From Oscillospiraceae bacterium (lineage in GTDB: Bacteria; Bacillota; Clostridia; Oscillospirales; Ruminococcaceae), in contig JAEELE010000082.1 in assembly GCA_016288755.1 (NCBI GenBank), positions 1 to 32,962 on the forward strand: a stretch of 32,962 nt of DNA. The letters run 5' to 3'. The notes beneath the pieces are model-generated. The model saw nothing but the letters and a program-made list of their open reading frames with translations. It was not told where the DNA came from and searched no databases. Made by a program: the position numbers and the translations under genes. The stretch's first letter is position 1, and the number at the start of each line of letters is the position of its first letter. Below are positions 16,416-23,784 of this stretch, one piece after another.

Positions 16416-17051
16416 TCAGCAGGTCTCGGATTCCTCCGGCAGAAACGGCGTGACGCTGAGAATCTCAAACGCCTGTGCCTGCTGCCACATCTGCGGGTTG
16501 AGCTGAATCTCAAAGCCCTCTCCCGGCGCAATGCGGATCTGCTTTGGATCCATCTTCGGCAGACCGAAGCATGCGAGCGCATTGCTGATCACGCCGCCGT
16601 GCGTGACCAGTGCGGCGCGCGTGATATCCTCCTGCATCATCTCCAGCAGAATGCGATAGAAGCCCTGATAGGTGCGCAGGCAGAGCTCAGCGACGCTCTC
16701 GCCCTGCGGCGGGCGTGCCTCCATGCCGCCCTTCAGCCATGCGCGGTAATCGGGGTCGCCGACAAGGTCCTCCGCAGCGCGCCCCTCAAACACGCCGAAA
16801 TTGAGCTCCGCAAACTCCTCGGCGACCTTGTGCTCGCGGTCGGGATACAGGATCTCGGCGGTTTCCGTGCAGCGCTGCAGCGGGCTCATATACACGCGCT
16901 CGACCTTCGGATAGACATAGCAGTCGAGCTTGTCCAGCAGCTCGCTTCTGCCCGCATCGGTCAGCGGCAGATCGGTCGTGCCGATGTAGAGCCCGCGGTC
17001 ATTCGCGGCAGTGCGCCCGTGACGGATCAGAGAAATGTGATAGTTTTTCAT
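16416..17051 (-). CDS. Histidine phosphatase (phosphoglycerate mutase / CobC-like)
   Basis: A 211-aa protein of the histidine phosphatase superfamily. The N-terminal LIRHGRTAAN motif supplies the phospho-accepting His11 with Arg10 and Arg13. SPLQRCTETAEIL holds the second conserved Arg, the segment ELNFGVFEGR contains the conserved Glu, and LVTHGG has His151. This arrangement, with G-x-x-D-LPLT after the RHG box, resembles alpha-ribazole phosphatase (CobC) and phosphoglycerate-mutase-like phosphatases; there are no cobalamin genes nearby, so the substrate cannot be set. GAGGGAAGG lies about 9 bases before ATG 17051. It is the first gene of a two-gene unit with the membrane protein and is divergent from the XRE regulator. 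Confidence 0.9.
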   Translation of the reverse strand: MKNYHISLIRHGRTAANDRGLYIGTTDLPLTDAGRSELLDKLDCYVYPKVERVYMSPLQRCTETAEILYPDREHKVAEEFAELNFGVFEGRAAEDLVGDPDYRAWLKGGMEARPPQGESVAELCLRTYQGFYRILLEMMQEDITRAALVTHGGVISNALACFGLPKMDPKQIRIAPGEGFEIQLNPQMWQQAQAFEILSVTPFLPEESETC

Positions 17052-17126
17052 GGTAATAACCTTCCCTCTAGCAGAATCAACAAAAAACAGATTGAAAATT
17101 TGTCAGAAAATTCTGGGTATCAGCCC

Positions 17127-17155
17127 TTTACAAATTATACTATCTGTTATATAAT
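17127..17155 (+). promoter_or_regulatory. Sigma-A promoter for the XRE regulator (and perhaps rnf)
   Basis: TTTACA (17127-17132), a 17-bp spacer and TATAAT (17150-17155), about 90 bases upstream of ATG 17246. A minus-strand TATAAT (17140-17135), with a weaker CTTACA 16 bp upstream, overlaps it and may serve the phosphatase gene. Confidence 0.8.
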
Positions 17156-17177
17156 TGTAAGGTACGCTCCCGCACAT

Positions 17178-17203
17178 GCTCCGGTCTGTAAATCAGACGG
17201 AGC
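17178..17203 (+). promoter_or_regulatory. Inverted repeat in the XRE gene leader
   Basis: GCTCCGGTCTG (17178-17188) pairs with CAGACGGAGC (17194-17203) with a one-base bulge and a 5-base loop. In the 5' leader it could be an operator for the XRE protein or an mRNA hairpin. Confidence 0.5.
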
Positions 17204-17245
17204 GGGACAACAGACCGTTCAGAATCTGAAAGGAGTGCTCCGATC

Positions 17246-17956
17246 ATGAATTATGACTTCCCGCGCATCATCACGCTGCAGCGTAAGGAGCGAAAAATCA
17301 GCCAGAAAAAAGCTGCAACCGACCTCGGCATCTCACAGGCACTGCTCTCGCATTATGAGAAGGGCATCCGTGAGTGCGGGCTCGATTTCCTCGTCCGTGT
17401 CGCAGACTACTACAATGTGTCCTGCGACTATCTGCTCGGCAGAACGCCCGAGCCGGAGGGGCAGACCCCGCTCGAGGAGATCCCCGATGATGACGGCAAC
17501 AACGAAATGCCCTCCAACGAGGCGATCCGCTACTACCGCAAGGTCATCAACAACTCGATCAGCCTGCTGTTCGCGTTTTCGCAGCGCGCCAACTCGGTCA
17601 CGCTGATCCGCGAGGTGTCGTCGTATCTGATGCTGTCCGTCTACAAGCTGTTCCGCATCATCTATAACGCCTGCCCGCACAATGACCAGAAGCTCTTCCG
17701 CGTGCCGAAGGTCGTCGCAAATGACAGCGCAAATGCGATCATTTCGATCAATGAATCGAACATCAAGGCGGCATCGAGCGGCATCGCACTCGGCGCAAAT
17801 GACGCGGTCGAGGACGCAGAGACGCTCTATGTCACGACCGCGACGCTCTCGAAGGATTTCTCGGAATATGCGTCGTCCCTGCTGAATCTGATCAAGATCA
17901 GCGAGGACAGCATTGCACGCACGCGCGACGAGCTCGAGACGCAGCACCGCCCGTAA
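17246..17956 (+). CDS. XRE-family transcriptional regulator
   Basis: A 236-aa protein. Residues about 8-62 are a classic Cro/CI-type helix-turn-helix (LQRKERKISQKKAATDLGISQALLSHYEKG) followed by the SCDYLLGRT ending typical of Firmicute XRE regulators. An acidic linker (about 70-90) joins a C-terminal helical region of about 145 residues that I do not recognise (ISLLFAFSQRANSVTLIREVSSYL...); it may sense a ligand or dimerise. AAGGAG precedes ATG 17246 by 8 bases. The gene lies 76 bases upstream of rnfC in the same direction with only a weak hairpin between, so it may be co-transcribed with, and regulate, the rnf operon. That link is inference. An inverted repeat in its own leader is a candidate autoregulatory site. 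Confidence 0.9.
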   Translation: MNYDFPRIITLQRKERKISQKKAATDLGISQALLSHYEKGIRECGLDFLVRVADYYNVSCDYLLGRTPEPEGQTPLEEIPDDDGNNEMPSNEAIRYYRKVINNSISLLFAFSQRANSVTLIREVSSYLMLSVYKLFRIIYNACPHNDQKLFRVPKVVANDSANAIISINESNIKAASSGIALGANDAVEDAETLYVTTATLSKDFSEYASSLLNLIKISEDSIARTRDELETQHRP

Positions 17957-17980
17957 TTTTTATTATACCACATTTTCCGC

Positions 17981-18000
17981 AAAAAGGAAAGCCCCTTTTT
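17981..18000. other. Weak hairpin between the XRE gene and rnfC
   Basis: AAAAAGG (17981-17987) can pair with CCTTTTT (17994-18000). With only two G-C pairs it is at best an attenuator. No convincing separate rnf promoter was seen in 17957-18032. Confidence 0.3.
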
Positions 18001-18032
18001 CGCGGACAGAAATACAGAGGAAAGGTCACAGT

Positions 18033-19334
18033 ATGAAACGACTTCACGGCATCCGGCTCCCGCACCGAAAGCACGCGGAAAGCCGGAAAATCGAAACCAT
18101 ACCGCTGCCCGCAAGGGTGCGCCTGCCGATGCAGATGCACATGGGTCCGGCATGCACGCCCGCCGTCGCGGTGAAGGAGCATGTCAGCATCGGGCAGATC
18201 GTCGGGACAGCCTCCGAGGAGGGCGCTGTTCCGGTGCATGCCAGCGTATCGGGCACGGTCACGGCAATCACGCCGTATCTGACTGCGGCAGGCACCGAGG
18301 TGCCCTGCGTTGAGATCGAGCCGGACGGAAAGCAGACCGTCTATGCCGGCTGCCAGCCGCCGAAGCTCGAAACGAAGAACGATCTGATCCGCGCTGCGAG
18401 AGAATCCGGCTGCGTCGGGCTCGGCGGCGCGGGATTCCCGACCTATCTGAAGCTCTCCGCAAAGCAGAAGCTCGATATGCTGATCGTCAACGGCGCGGAA
18501 TGCGAGCCCTATCTGACCTCCGACTGCCGGCAGATGGTCGAGGCACCGGGCGACGTGCTCGGCGGCATCCGGCTGATCATGAAGCTGCTGAAGATCAGGG
18601 AATGCCGCATCGGCATCGAGAACAACAAGCCCGCCGCGTTGAAGCTCCTCGCCTACGGTGCAGCCGCGGACGAGAATATCAGGGTCGTGCCGCTGCCGGC
18701 GGTCTATCCGCAGGGGGCAGAGAAGGTGCTGATCTTCCACACGAGCGGCAGAGTCGTGCCCGAGGGAAAAATCCCTGCCGATATCGGCGTGATCGTGCTG
18801 AACGTCAGCACATGCGCGTTTCTGTATCAATACAGCAAGACCGGCATCCCGCTGGTCGAGCGCGTCGTGACCGTTGACGGTCCGGCAGTGAAAAAGCCCT
18901 GCAATCTGCGGGTCCCGGTCGGCACGCCGCAGCACGATCTGCTGGCATTCGCCGAATGTGACTTTGACCGCGTGAAGAAGCTGCTCTCCGGCGGTCCGAT
19001 GATGGGACGCGCGCTCTATTCCGACGCACAGCCGGTGCTCAAGCAGCAGAACGGTCTGGTCGCGCTGACAAAGGCGCCGTCGCCGGAGCCCTCTGCATGC
19101 CTGCGCTGCGGCAGATGCATGGCGGTCTGTCCGATGAAGCTGATGCCGATGGAGCTCGAGCGCGCATATCGGAAGGAAGACACCGCGCTGCTTGAAAAGC
19201 TGCATCTCCCGCTGTGCATGAACTGCGGCTGCTGCTCCTATGTCTGCCCGGCTAAGCGCCGGCTCGCCGAGAGCCATCAGCTGGCAAAGGCACTGCTGCG
19301 GAAGGCAGCGCAGAGAGAGGAGGCGAACGCATGA
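18033..19334 (+). CDS. rnfC: Rnf complex subunit C (NADH-oxidising, Fe-S)
   Basis: A 433-aa soluble subunit of the ferredoxin:NAD+ oxidoreductase that carries the NAD(H)/FMN site. Visible parts are an N-terminal barrel-sandwich region (PVHASVSGTVTAI), the Gly-rich nucleotide motif GLGGAGFPTYLK near residue 130, the NGAECEPYLTSD motif of the Complex I 51-kDa-like fold, and two 4Fe-4S ferredoxin clusters near the C-terminus (CLRCGRCMAVCP at about 356 and CMNCGCCSYVCP at about 395). Its length is normal for Firmicutes. I chose ATG 18033 because AGAGGAAAGG lies 7 bases upstream. It is the first of six tightly packed genes; rnfD begins in its last codons (4-base ATGA overlap). Confidence 0.95.
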   Translation: MKRLHGIRLPHRKHAESRKIETIPLPARVRLPMQMHMGPACTPAVAVKEHVSIGQIVGTASEEGAVPVHASVSGTVTAITPYLTAAGTEVPCVEIEPDGKQTVYAGCQPPKLETKNDLIRAARESGCVGLGGAGFPTYLKLSAKQKLDMLIVNGAECEPYLTSDCRQMVEAPGDVLGGIRLIMKLLKIRECRIGIENNKPAALKLLAYGAAADENIRVVPLPAVYPQGAEKVLIFHTSGRVVPEGKIPADIGVIVLNVSTCAFLYQYSKTGIPLVERVVTVDGPAVKKPCNLRVPVGTPQHDLLAFAECDFDRVKKLLSGGPMMGRALYSDAQPVLKQQNGLVALTKAPSPEPSACLRCGRCMAVCPMKLMPMELERAYRKEDTALLEKLHLPLCMNCGCCSYVCPAKRRLAESHQLAKALLRKAAQREEANA

Positions 19335-20257
19335 ACAGTCTGCAGGTCTCCGCCTCGCCCCATGCCAGAGCGCTGATATCCACGCGGCATATCATGCTCG
19401 CGGTGATCGCCGCGCTGCTCCCCGCCGCGCTCAACGGCTTCATTCAGTTCGGCATGCGCGCGCTGATCCTGCTGCTTGTGACAACAGGCTCCGCAATGGG
19501 CTTTGAAATGCTCGCAAGACTGGTCATGCGCCGCAGACAGACCGTGCTCGACTGCTCTGCTGCGGTCACGGGGCTGCTGCTCGGGCTCAATCTCCCCGCC
19601 GGGATGCCGTTCTGGCAGGCTGTGCTCGGCAGCTTCATCGCGGTCGTGATCGTCAAGCAGCTGTTCGGCGGGCTCGGTCAGAATTTTGCCAATCCCGCGA
19701 TCGTCGCGCGCATCGTGCTCATGCTCTCGTTCCCCGCGACAATGACCGCATTTCAGATTCCCGGCACCGACGCCGTTTCCGGTGCGACGCCGCTGGTCAC
19801 CGGCACTGCCGGCTACTGGGACCTGCTGCTGGGCAATACGGCAGGCTGTATCGGCGAGACCTCTGCGGCTGCGATCCTGCTCGGCGGACTGTTTCTGTGC
19901 ATCTGCGGCATCATCTCGCCGGTCACGCCGCTCGCCTGTATCGGCAGTCTGGCGCTCTGCACATGGCTCGCCGGGAATGACCCGCTCTACCAGATCCTCT
20001 CGGGCGGTCTGATGCTCGGCGCGGTCTTCATGGCGACGGACTATGCCACGACGCCGCTGACCAAGCCCGGCAAGCTGCTCTTCGGCATCGGCTGCGGCGT
20101 GCTGACCTTCGTTATCCGGCAGTTCAGCACCTATCCCGAGGGCATGTCGTTCGCGATCCTGCTGATGAACCTGCTGACACCCTATCTCGACCGCATGACC
20201 CGCACACACCCCTTCGGCGCAGATAATCTCGCCGGAAAGGAGAAACCCAATGCCTGA
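19331..20257 (+). CDS. rnfD: Rnf complex subunit D (membrane, covalent FMN)
   Basis: A 308-aa integral membrane subunit with about eight to ten hydrophobic helices (first: HIMLAVIAALLPAALNGFIQF). The flavinylation motif SGAT occurs as DAVSGATPL with the FMN-accepting Thr153. It passes electrons in the membrane arm of the Rnf complex and takes part in Na+ or H+ transport. It starts within the rnfC stop region (ATGA) and overlaps rnfG by 8 bases, which suggests translational coupling. The ending LAGKEKPNA is short and soluble. Confidence 0.95.
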   Translation: MNSLQVSASPHARALISTRHIMLAVIAALLPAALNGFIQFGMRALILLLVTTGSAMGFEMLARLVMRRRQTVLDCSAAVTGLLLGLNLPAGMPFWQAVLGSFIAVVIVKQLFGGLGQNFANPAIVARIVLMLSFPATMTAFQIPGTDAVSGATPLVTGTAGYWDLLLGNTAGCIGETSAAAILLGGLFLCICGIISPVTPLACIGSLALCTWLAGNDPLYQILSGGLMLGAVFMATDYATTPLTKPGKLLFGIGCGVLTFVIRQFSTYPEGMSFAILLMNLLTPYLDRMTRTHPFGADNLAGKEKPNA

Positions 20258-20768
20258 TACGATCAAGGCGCCGCTGATCCTGACGACGGTCTGCGCGGTC
20301 GTCTGCGCGCTGCTGGCGCTTGCCAATGAGCTGACCGCCGACCGCATCGCCGCCGCGGAGGAGGCACAGCTCCGCACAAGCCTGACCGCCGCCTTCGGAG
20401 AGGGCGAATACACCGCGCTCCCGGAGCACTGTGACGGCATCGATCAGATCATCAGCAACGGAAACGGCACGCTGATCTTTGAGATCACTGCGAGCGGCTA
20501 CGAGAAGAACGGACAGCATCTGCTCGTCGGCATCGACAGCGACGGCGCTGTGTCGGCGGTCTGTATCGTTTCGATCAAGGACTCCCCCACGCAGGCTGCC
20601 GCGGTGCAGTCAGACGGATTTCTCGGACAGTTTACCGGCAGGACCGACCCGAACACCGGATATGACGCGGTTTCGGGTGCGACAAGATCGTCCGCCGGCA
20701 TTGCGGACGCGGTCGGACGCGCACTGCACGCCTATCAAGAATATAAGGAGCTGAAACCAGATGCCTGA
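20250..20768 (+). CDS. rnfG: Rnf complex subunit G (covalent FMN)
   Basis: A 172-aa subunit with one N-terminal membrane helix (about 6-26, APLILTTVCAVVCALLALAN) and an outer FMN-binding domain. The motif AVSGATRSS carries the FMN-bound Thr145; an ApbE-type flavin transferase would be needed in trans and is not in this window. GGAGAAA lies 5-8 bases before ATG 20250. It overlaps rnfD by 8 bases and rnfE by 8 bases. It is a little shorter than many RnfG proteins (about 180-210 aa), but all key elements are present. Confidence 0.95.
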   Translation: MPDTIKAPLILTTVCAVVCALLALANELTADRIAAAEEAQLRTSLTAAFGEGEYTALPEHCDGIDQIISNGNGTLIFEITASGYEKNGQHLLVGIDSDGAVSAVCIVSIKDSPTQAAAVQSDGFLGQFTGRTDPNTGYDAVSGATRSSAGIADAVGRALHAYQEYKELKPDA

Positions 20769-21438
20769 CTCCAAACAGCCGACACTGTGGCATGAATTTC
20801 ACAAGGGAATCCTGCGGGAAAACCCGAATCTCATCGGGCTGCTCGGCATGTGCCCGGTGCTTGCAATCACGCAGGAGGCGAAAAACGCACTCGGCATGGG
20901 GCTTGCGACGACATTTGTACTGATCGGCTCCAATTTCGTGATCTCGCTGCTGCGGCGGCTGATCCCGCCGTCCGTCAAGCTCCCCGCCTATATCGTCATC
21001 ATCGCGGGCTTTGTCACGCTGACCGAATTTCTGCTGCACGGCTTCCGTCCGGAGCTGTATTCGGCGCTCGGCACCTTTCTCTCGCTGATCACGGTCAACT
21101 GCATCATTCTCGGGCGGGCTGAGGTCTTTGCGAGCAAGAACAATGTGCTGCGGTCGGTGCTCGACGGCATCGGCATGGGGCTCGGCTTTACGCTCGCGCT
21201 GCTGCTCGTCAGCTCGTTCCGCGAGATCCTCGGGGCGGGCACATGGTTCGGGCTCTCCGTCACCGGCGAATACCACATTCCCGTGCTGACGCTGGCGCCG
21301 GGCGGGTTCTTCGCGCTCGGCTGCGTGATTGCCGTGATACACAGGCTCGTGCACAAAGAGCCTCCGCAGAACATCGGCTGCCGGAGCTGTCCGCTCGCTG
21401 ACAGCTGCGCCGCTTCGAAGGGAGGATGTTCCCAGTGA
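20761..21438 (+). CDS. rnfE: Rnf complex subunit E
   Basis: A 225-aa integral membrane subunit, homologous to RnfA and NqrD. LWHEFHKGILRENPNLIGLLGMCPVLAIT is the typical RnfE N-terminus, and about six membrane helices follow. The conserved half-site around TVNCIILGRAE contains the Cys that, with a Cys in RnfA, holds a membrane-embedded 2Fe-2S cluster in structurally studied complexes. The C-terminus has an additional Cys-rich tail (IGCRSCPLADSCAASKGGCS) that is not needed for the core fold and may be worth noting. AAGGAG precedes ATG 20761 by about 9 bases. It overlaps rnfA by the 4-base GTGA. Confidence 0.93.
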   Translation: MPDSKQPTLWHEFHKGILRENPNLIGLLGMCPVLAITQEAKNALGMGLATTFVLIGSNFVISLLRRLIPPSVKLPAYIVIIAGFVTLTEFLLHGFRPELYSALGTFLSLITVNCIILGRAEVFASKNNVLRSVLDGIGMGLGFTLALLLVSSFREILGAGTWFGLSVTGEYHIPVLTLAPGGFFALGCVIAVIHRLVHKEPPQNIGCRSCPLADSCAASKGGCSQ

Positions 21439-22028
21439 CGGTATTCGGCATCATCCTCTCGGCGATCCTGACAGACAATTTCGTGCTGTCCAAATTCATG
21501 GGCTGCTGCCCGTTTCTCGGCGTCTCCAAGGAGATTCCGAGCAGCCTCGGCATGGGTGCGGCGGTGATCTTCGTCATGCTCTGCTCGACCGCGATCACCT
21601 ATCCGGTCTATGTGCTGCTGCTCATGCCGCTCGGTCTGGAATATCTGCAGACGATCGCATTCATTCTCATTATCGCGGTGTTCGTGCAGCTCGTTGAGAT
21701 CGCGGTCAGACGCCTGCTGCCGCCGCTCTACCGCGCGCTCGGCATCTATCTGCCGCTGATCACCACAAACTGCGCCGTGCTCGGCGTCACGATCCTGAAT
21801 GTCGACCTGTTCGCAGCCTCAGACAGCTTTCTCGGCGGCTATCTGCGCGCACTGCTCTATGCAGGCTGTGCGGGCATCGGGTTTACGCTGGCGCTGCTGC
21901 TCTTCGCAGGGGTGCGCAGCAGGCTGGAATCCGCAGATATTCCGGAAGCCTTCCGGGGCGTGCCGTCCACGCTGATCGCCGCCTCGATCGTCTCGATGAG
22001 CTTTCTGGCGTTCAACGGCATCGGATAA
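21435..22028 (+). CDS. rnfA: Rnf complex subunit A
   Basis: A 197-aa membrane subunit paired with RnfE; six helices, with the signature LTDNFVLSKFMGCCPFLGVS and the cluster-ligating region TTNCAVLGV. I chose the GTG at 21435 because GGGAGG at 21420-21425 then sits about 9 bases upstream and the start overlaps the rnfE stop as GTGA. The ATG at 21426 lies directly against the ribosome binding site and would add only three residues. rnfB follows after 11 bases. Confidence 0.93.
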   Translation: MTVFGIILSAILTDNFVLSKFMGCCPFLGVSKEIPSSLGMGAAVIFVMLCSTAITYPVYVLLLMPLGLEYLQTIAFILIIAVFVQLVEIAVRRLLPPLYRALGIYLPLITTNCAVLGVTILNVDLFAASDSFLGGYLRALLYAGCAGIGFTLALLLFAGVRSRLESADIPEAFRGVPSTLIAASIVSMSFLAFNGIG

Positions 22029-22039
22029 GGGGGTGCCGG

Positions 22040-22849
22040 ATGGAACTGCTGCAAACGATCGGAATTCCCGCTGCCATCCTCGCGGGCATCGGGCTGCTCT
22101 CCGCAATTCTGCTGACGCTGGCTGCAAAGCTGCTCGCCGTGCATGAGGACCCGACTGTCACGGCGCTGACCGAAGCGCTCCCGCAGGCAAACTGCGGCGC
22201 CTGCGGCTTCACGGGCTGTGCCGACTACGCAAGGGCGGTCGCGGAGGGAAAAGCCGCCGTGAACCTCTGCAAGCCCGGCGGAACGGAAACCGCCGCAAGG
22301 CTCGCGGAGATCACCGGAACAGAAGCCGGAGCCGTCACACCGGAGATCGCCGTGCTGCACTGCCGCGGCGACTGCAAATCAGCAAAACGCAAATGCGACT
22401 ATCAGGGCATCGAATCCTGCGCCGGTGCAAAGCTGCATTTCGGCGGCGGCAACAGCTGCGCGCACGGCTGCATCGGGCTTGGCGACTGTGTGCGCGCCTG
22501 CCCGAACGGCGCGATCAGCCTGAAAAACGGTCTCGCCGATATCCAGCCCGGAAAATGCGTTGCGTGCGGGCTGTGTATTCCCGCATGTCCGAATCATCTG
22601 ATCGCCCTTCGCCCGACCGCCAAGCATTTTGACGTGCGCTGCTCCTCCCCTTCGCCCGGCAAAACGGTCAGGCTCGTGTGCAGTCACGGCTGCATCGGGT
22701 GCAGGCTGTGCGAGCGGAAATGTCTCAGCCATGCGGTCAAGGTCGTCAACAACCTCGCGGTCATTGATTATAACAAGTGCACCGGCTGCGGCGTCTGCCG
22801 CGACCACTGCCCGACCGGCGCGATCGCCTGCTGCGAGGACACCAACTGA
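22040..22849 (+). CDS. rnfB: Rnf complex subunit B (ferredoxin-oxidising, multi-cluster)
   Basis: A 269-aa subunit and the entry point for electrons from reduced ferredoxin. One N-terminal membrane helix (about 7-30) is followed by the 4Fe-4S motif NCGACGFTGCADYARAV plus a later Cys, a Cys-rich region (CRGDC, KRKCDY, ESCAGA), and several ferredoxin-type clusters (CIGLGDCVRACPNGAI, CVACGLCIPACPNHLI, CIGCRLCERKC, CTGCGVCRDHCPTGAI). AAGGGGGTG precedes ATG 22040. It is the last gene of the operon, completing the order C-D-G-E-A-B known from acetogens and clostridia. No strong terminator follows; only a short CGCCC/GGGCG hairpin is visible at about 22859-22884. Confidence 0.95.
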   Translation: MELLQTIGIPAAILAGIGLLSAILLTLAAKLLAVHEDPTVTALTEALPQANCGACGFTGCADYARAVAEGKAAVNLCKPGGTETAARLAEITGTEAGAVTPEIAVLHCRGDCKSAKRKCDYQGIESCAGAKLHFGGGNSCAHGCIGLGDCVRACPNGAISLKNGLADIQPGKCVACGLCIPACPNHLIALRPTAKHFDVRCSSPSPGKTVRLVCSHGCIGCRLCERKCLSHAVKVVNNLAVIDYNKCTGCGVCRDHCPTGAIACCEDTN

Positions 22850-22888
22850 CAAAAATCCCGCCCTCGACGCAATGTCCGGGCGCGTTCC

Positions 22889-22937
22889 ATTTGCAAATTA
22901 GATTACAATTCGGTTACAAATCTTCTAATTTGCAAAT
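22889..22937. promoter_or_regulatory. Twin ATTTGCAAAT palindromes forming a 14-bp inverted repeat (candidate operator)
   Basis: ATTTGCAAATTAGA (22889-22902) and its exact reverse complement (22924-22937) are 21 bases apart. Each arm contains the self-complementary decamer ATTTGCAAAT. The spacer has two TTACAA words. The right arm ends 6 bases before the -35 of the next promoter. This is a likely protein-binding site, perhaps for the ribbon-helix-helix-like protein encoded downstream. Confidence 0.7.
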
Positions 22938-22943
22938 TTGCAC

Positions 22944-22972
22944 TTGACAAATCAGGCGGACTGTGCTATACT
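22944..22972 (+). promoter_or_regulatory. Sigma-A promoter for the RHH-like gene
   Basis: TTGACA (22944-22949), a 17-bp spacer and TATACT (22967-22972), about 65 bases before ATG 23039. Confidence 0.85.
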
Positions 22973-23038
22973 GAGACCGTAGTGAGAGAATGATCTGCCG
23001 TTGCGCAGAAAACCGATAACTGAATGGGAGGTATTCCA

Positions 23039-23653
23039 ATGAAACAGATCACCTTTATGATCGACGACCGGCTCGCCGAAAAGTTTGAGATCGCGCTGAA
23101 GCTCACCGGAGACAGCGGCGACGCCGTTGCCGAGGAGTTCATCCGCGGCTACCTCGGAAAGGCATTCGCGCAGGCTGCCGACGACGTCCGCGGCGGTGCG
23201 GAGCCCGAGCAGCCCCGCGAGCCGCAGAGACACGGTCCGACCCATGAGAGCGCACCGCGCCGCAGCGGTACGACCGCGCCCCCGCCCGTGTTCAGCCGCC
23301 CCGATCACGAGCGCCCGCAGCGCCCGGACTTCTTCTCGGAATGGGGCAAGGCGATCCACCGCATCCCGCGCTGGGCACGCAACCCTCAGCAGAACAACCA
23401 CAAGATCCTCAAGGCGTTTCTGGAACTCCAGCAGGAGCTCGGCAGAGTGACGCTCGAGGCACTCCGCAAGCGCTGCTCCGACCCGGTCGGGCACCCGGAG
23501 ACCTATGTCCCCCACTTCGACAACAACTACGCGCAGATGAAGTTTGACAACGGAAACTCGCACGGCAAGGTGTTCGAGGAGGAGGGCGGCTATGTGACCA
23601 TCTGGGACCGCATCAGCGAAACGCTCCTGCGCTACCGCGACTATTTCCTGTGA
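23039..23653 (+). CDS. Ribbon-helix-helix-like N-terminus with unknown C-terminal domain (204 aa)
   Basis: I cannot name this gene. Residues 1-45 (MKQITFMIDDRLAEKFEIAL...GDAVAEEFIRGYLGKAF) look like a ribbon-helix-helix DNA-binding fold: one short beta strand, two helices. A Pro/Arg/Glu-rich linker (about 55-95) leads to a conserved-looking domain (about 105-204) with a possible winged-helix segment (NNHKILKAFLELQQEL, then VTLEALRKRCSD) and an aromatic C-terminus (YVTIWDRISETLLRYRDYFL). GGGAGG lies 8 bases before ATG 23039. It has its own promoter and terminator. The palindromic inverted repeat just upstream of its promoter suggests autoregulation, which is inference. It could be a chromosomal or plasmid-type regulator. 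Confidence 0.75.
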   Translation: MKQITFMIDDRLAEKFEIALKLTGDSGDAVAEEFIRGYLGKAFAQAADDVRGGAEPEQPREPQRHGPTHESAPRRSGTTAPPPVFSRPDHERPQRPDFFSEWGKAIHRIPRWARNPQQNNHKILKAFLELQQELGRVTLEALRKRCSDPVGHPETYVPHFDNNYAQMKFDNGNSHGKVFEEEGGYVTIWDRISETLLRYRDYFL

Positions 23654-23658
23654 TACGG

Positions 23659-23693
23659 AATTGCCCTGATCTCTGATGATCGGGGCAATTTTC
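23659..23693 (+). terminator. Terminator of the RHH-like gene
   Basis: AATTGCCCTGATC / GATCGGGGCAATT stem (23659-23691, one mismatch, loop TCTGAT) followed by TTTC, starting 5 bases after the stop. Confidence 0.85.
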
Positions 23694-23701
23694 ATTTCCA
23701 C

Positions 23702-23730
23702 TTGATTTTCTTCCGGTTCTGTGTTATACT
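23702..23730 (+). promoter_or_regulatory. Sigma-A promoter for the NSS transporter
   Basis: TTGATT (23702-23707), a 17-bp spacer and TATACT (23725-23730), 54 bases before ATG 23785. Confidence 0.75.
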
Positions 23731-23784
23731 GATATCTGTTGCACCGTTCATCGGGTAATTCTGACAGAAAAAGGATCGGATAAT

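Noticed and set aside
15921..17249. Plus-strand open frame (442 codons) opposite the histidine phosphatase and membrane protein genes
   Set aside because: The minus strand encodes recognisable RHG/THGG motifs and membrane helices with good ribosome binding sites. The plus frame is Gln/Arg/His-rich and has none.
17957..18032. Separate promoter for rnfC around the TATTAT at 17961
   Set aside because: No acceptable -35 box lies 16-18 bases upstream of it.
17898..19277. Minus-strand open frame (459 codons) opposite rnfC
   Set aside because: It is a shadow of the RnfC frame; the plus strand has the full set of Fe-S and nucleotide motifs.
21426..21434. ATG 21426 as the rnfA start
   Set aside because: It directly follows the GGGAGG site with no spacing. 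GTG 21435 has correct spacing and the GTGA overlap. The ATG cannot be fully excluded, as it adds only three residues.
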